Shown here: in pieces, positions 60,979 to 64,000 of the stretch
How positions within the stretch are numbered: the first letter of the stretch is position 1
How the letters are laid out: every line of letters begins with the position of its first letter
Assembly (NCBI GenBank): GCA_014773175.1
Contig: VXCM01000456.1
Span: forward strand, 62,001-126,000
DNA from: Lucifuga dentata
Lineage: Eukaryota > Chordata > Actinopteri > Ophidiiformes > Bythitidae
Reading direction: 5' to 3'
DNA: 64,000 nucleotides
Program-made: the position numbers and the translations under genes
The notes under the pieces: model-generated
Told to the model about the DNA's origin: nothing
Database searches by the model: none
Seen by the model: the letters and a program-made list of their open reading frames with translations, nothing else

Positions 60979-61038
60979 CTGAGGACTGACACCCAGCATG
61001 GCCGCTTCACCGAAGGCGGCTTCGCGTTGGTCTGACAT
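60979..61038 (-). other. Exon-like segment with start codon, unrecognised (20 codons)
   Basis: On the minus strand the ATG at 61036-61038 (context gaggatgt) opens MSDQREAAFGEAAMLGVSPQ and ends at donor gtcagc. The segment is unusually rich in CpG for this window. It could be a first coding exon or an internal exon using the AG at 61032-61033. A poly(G)/N gap lies immediately upstream, so the 5' side is unreliable. The peptide is not recognised. Confidence 0.28.
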
Positions 61039-61051
61039 CCTCCTTCTATGC

Positions 61052-61067
61052 ACCCCCCNCCCCCCCC
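61052..61067. repeat. Poly(C) run with a single-N gap
   Basis: C run with N at 61059. Length unresolved. Confidence 0.85.
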
Positions 61068-61754
61068 AAAAACAATAAAAAAAATAAAAAATACACACAA
61101 ACTGTTTTTCTGACCTACCCCAGCATCAAGCATCAGTCACCCTTTCACACAGGCACCTGAGTATGTGCACAGACACACGCACACACGTACACACACACAC
61201 ACACCTGTCACATTATACACCTACACTGTCTTTGTCACAGGACTGAAGCAAAGGTTAGACTATATAATAAGAGCAATGGTAAAAGAGCAAGAGAATGAGA
61301 CAAAGTGAAAAGGCGAGGCTCTAAAAGCATCTACCACAAGAACTCAAAGCTCAGTCACCTTCTTTTATCAACTATAGATCAAGCAGGCAGTGCCTGCTCT
61401 GACACCATCCTATTTCTCCAAATGTCAGTGCCGATGTTAGAGCTGATATCTTATGGCCCGGTGAAACTGGACGCCGAACTCATTGTATGGTGCAGATAAG
61501 AGTGATTTGTCCTGTACATTCTGGCAGGTATTTTCTCTTTTCAGCAGCAGCAAAAAGGGGAGCTTGTCTTTCCTACTATCCAGCAGTCACATTAAGCACC
61601 CAAATAGATCCAGATCTTTGATTCCTTTGGGAACAGAGTCAAACAAAGACACTGGATTTTGTGATCATTTTGAGAAGCAAGACATGAGACAGTAGTGTGT
61701 ATATCTCTCCAAATTATTTTCTGTGACAAAATGATTTTATATCTTTTTACAGCT

Positions 61755-62085
61755 TGCATTAAAATGCTATCTCTGTATCTGGATAAGACATCTGACTAAT
61801 GACATCCGATTCTGGGATTTGCATTACACCTTTCATTAGAAAGCATTGCTGGATTCTGTGTACATTGTGATTGGATCTCAGTAGGTGGGTCTTAACACTC
61901 ATAATTAATACATTTACAGCAACTCACAACTCCTGATTCAAAATAACTTTAATAACAAGAGCAAGTGGAGCCTGGAAGATGAGACAGAGTGACTAAGATC
62001 CAATCATAATGTGAGCCAGATCACATCCATATGCAAATCAAATTGTATTCCGATCACATTGTGTATCTGACTCAAAAGAATTTTC
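61755..62085 (+). mobile_element. Dispersed element, family B copy 3
   Basis: Shares TGGATTCTGTGTACATTGTG, GATCTCAGTAGGTGG and CTCCTGATTCAAAATAACTT with copy 2. A GATCCAATCATAATG-type motif and a later CCGATCACATTGTG recall copy 2's paired motifs. Confidence 0.6.
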
Positions 62086-62581
62086 ATTGTGATTATGGTT
62101 GAATTTATAGAATTTGTGTCTTGTGTCCTTCCCTAGCATACATGCAATCCTTACTAATTGGGAAGAGAAGATGCCTTGTTGCAAATGGTAATAAATTAAT
62201 GAGGGTCCTTCTGTCTGCTTCAACACAGCTAATCAGCTGAGATGCACCCTCGATATGCAAAACCCCCTGTGTGTATCCCACAGCTCTTTGTTTTCACCAA
62301 TGTTTGGAGTGGAAAGCACAAGCTGTCAGGTCTGGTCTCACTCCATACACAAGCATGCACGCACACGTGTGCACACATACACACACACAGACACTAATTT
62401 TTCCCCCCTTAAACAGGCATGCATACACACACCAGTTGTGTATAAAGAAAACAGCTACTTTGAAATGCATAATGTCCTGTGTCATGTTCTTTGTGAGACT
62501 CAGAGCACCGAGTCACAGCTAATAATAATGAGGGCAGAAAATATGTCTCTTTTGTCCTTTGTTTACTTACAGAAATGGTCA

Positions 62582-62605
62582 CAAAAAAAAAAAAAAAAAA
62601 AAAAA
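62582..62605. repeat. Poly(A) run
   Basis: About 23 A residues, not attached to a recognised element. Confidence 0.9.
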
Positions 62606-62844
62606 GCCTGAAATTTTATAGCTTCTAAGCCTGTGCTATGTTGTTTCCCAGGAAATGAGTCATCTTACACCAGGTTCAATTCATTAGGTGGACTCTCCGT
62701 TTCATTGGGGATTGGCATTGAGACACTCAGGCATGTAGTTCATTTTGTCCTCTGTTCCTCCTGTCTGATTAATCTGATGGCCTTTGATCTTGATGTGCAT
62801 GTGAAACTAAAACATGTAACAAGACAAAGCCCAGTATTACTCAC

Positions 62845-62899
62845 GCTCTTGGATGATGCCATGTTGATGTCATCCTCATCAGCCAAAGAATCACCCAGA
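62845..62899 (-). other. Exon-like segment, unrecognised (18 complete codons)
   Basis: On the minus strand, AG at 62900-62901, one base, then LGDSLADEDDINMASSKS, and a strong donor gtgagt. The open frame continues upstream as HYLFDKKRNVS, so an acceptor at the AG after the A run is also possible. The acidic DSLADEDDIN motif looks like real protein, but I cannot assign a family and it is not a PDZRN4 segment that I know. Confidence 0.3.
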
Positions 62900-62938
62900 C
62901 TGACATTCCTTTTTTTATCAAAAAGGTAATGGCAGTAA

Positions 62939-62957
62939 AAAAAAAAAAAAAAAAAAA
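62939..62957. repeat. Poly(A) run
   Basis: About 19 A residues. On the minus strand this is a pyrimidine tract about 40 bases upstream of the exon-like segment. Confidence 0.9.
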
Positions 62958-64000
62958 GGAGGGAATGACTTCAAAGACCTCGTTTGGTTTTTGAATTGGA
63001 TTCTGTGCACATACATTAGCTCATACCCTCAGCACCAATCCCAAGTTTCTGGAATAAAAAGCAAAAACATGCAATCCACACCTGAGAGCAACATATAAAG
63101 AATGGTATTTTCTCCAGCTTTGGATCCCCAAGGAATGTCATGGTTTGTTTGTGTTGGTCTTCCATGACAGCGGCTGTGAGTGAGATGAAAGAAATCACTA
63201 TAGAAAGGAGCACATGTGGGAGATGAAACAAATTTTGAAGAGCAATGTTCATGTTGGATTGATGGGAGACGAGGATCTTGGGACTTGATACACAACTGAA
63301 AAGGTCAGCTGGGCTCTTATTGAGATAAGAAACAGATGAAAAAGAAAAGGTCAATTCATCAGTTCCCTCTTAAATCCTTTCTGCTCTTCCACAGTGAGAT
63401 TTAGTGGACTAGCTGATAAAACCCATTGACTTCATGTCTTGCAGCAAGTACTACATTCTGCATCTCAGGATCAAAATGAGCAGCCATGTGATCTGATTTT
63501 TATTACCACGTTGCTTTGTTTTATCATAAACAACACTATTTGAGGTGTTGCTGTCTGTTATACTTATGCAGTCAAGTGCTTGAAAATGTGATTCACGCAA
63601 TGTAAGTCTATGAAATCTCTAATTATACAGTCAGTGCGAGTCTGTGGTTATGCAACTCTCAGCAGCACCTTCAACCAGATAAATAGAAACCAGGAGGGAT
63701 TCTATGGAGAAAATGGAGGTAAATACTCCTTTCTAAAAGCTGAAGTGAAGAAAAGATCACCTCAGCATATTTAGATCTCAATTTCAGCCACTGGGAACCT
63801 TGAGACAGACAGCGGCATAGTTAGCAGACATTCATTTGTGTTGCAATCAAACATGGTTGGCTGACTGATCCGGTGCCTGATTAGATGTTACAGGATGAAT
63901 TACAGTACAGCCATGACAACTGATGATGGGGATGCAGAAGTTTCAGAAATATAGTTCACTGTATTACCTTGGATGATTTGTGTGTATGTGTGTGCGCGTG

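Larger units (their letters stand above)
44546..64000 (-). other. Probable 5' intron of pdzrn4, no recognised exon
   Basis: 19.5 kb upstream of the first visible coding exon. The family needs a PDZ1-start exon, and the short isoform needs a Met-Gly-Cys first exon; I could not find either. The stretch contains microsatellites, A-runs, two copies of the repeat with the TCAAAATAACTT core, one copy of the family with the AGCAGGATTA motif, and four minus-strand exon-like segments listed separately. A different nested gene cannot be excluded. Confidence 0.7.

Noticed and set aside
1..64000. tRNA, rRNA, CRISPR arrays or bacterial-type operons
   Set aside because: None of the conserved cores, repeat-spacer patterns or ribosome-binding and ORF organisation was seen.

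Overview
The window looks like a draft-quality teleost fish chromosome. The evidence is an AT-rich, repeat-dense background, many CA/TG and GA/CT microsatellites, several fish-type short transposon families, and a split vertebrate gene with consensus splice sites. No bacterial or viral gene organisation is present. Single-N gaps occur at 17 positions. Seven of them are flanked by exact direct duplications of 62-67 bp, which is best read as unmerged contig ends rather than biology.

The one confidently recognised gene is the 3' half of pdzrn4 (LNX4), on the minus strand. Seven consecutive coding exons lie at 44545-44292, 41689-41587, 36938-36840, 33765-33703, 31736-31635, 30779-30651 and 29664-28192. 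They join in frame to about 740 residues: the second half of PDZ1, a linker, all of PDZ2, an acidic and coiled-coil linker, and the long conserved C-terminal region ending in a class I PDZ ligand. The RING, TRAF-type zinc finger and PDZ1-start exons are not seen and should lie beyond 64000. The 19.5 kb from 44546 to 64000 is therefore read mainly as 5' intron. It holds microsatellites, two transposon families and four unrecognised minus-strand exon-like segments.

The first 27.5 kb lies 3' of pdzrn4 and looks gene-poor. It contains a 5'-truncated LINE (about 8041-8660), a retroposon tail near 22265-22505, and a decayed BED-type zinc-finger exon of hAT-like origin at 18090-18366 with an apparent one-base frameshift. 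It also contains members of a 0.65 kb foldback element family with TTAA-like flanks (four copies in the window) and of a second short family (five copies). A perfect 21-bp hairpin at 27386-27431 and an ATC-repeat sit just beyond the predicted pdzrn4 poly(A) site.

No rRNA, tRNA, CRISPR array or operon was seen. The candidates for something undescribed are the TTAA-flanked foldback family, one copy of which abuts a pdzrn4 splice acceptor, and the unrecognised exon-like segments between 55.9 and 62.9 kb. The exon-like segments are weak without transcript or conservation data.
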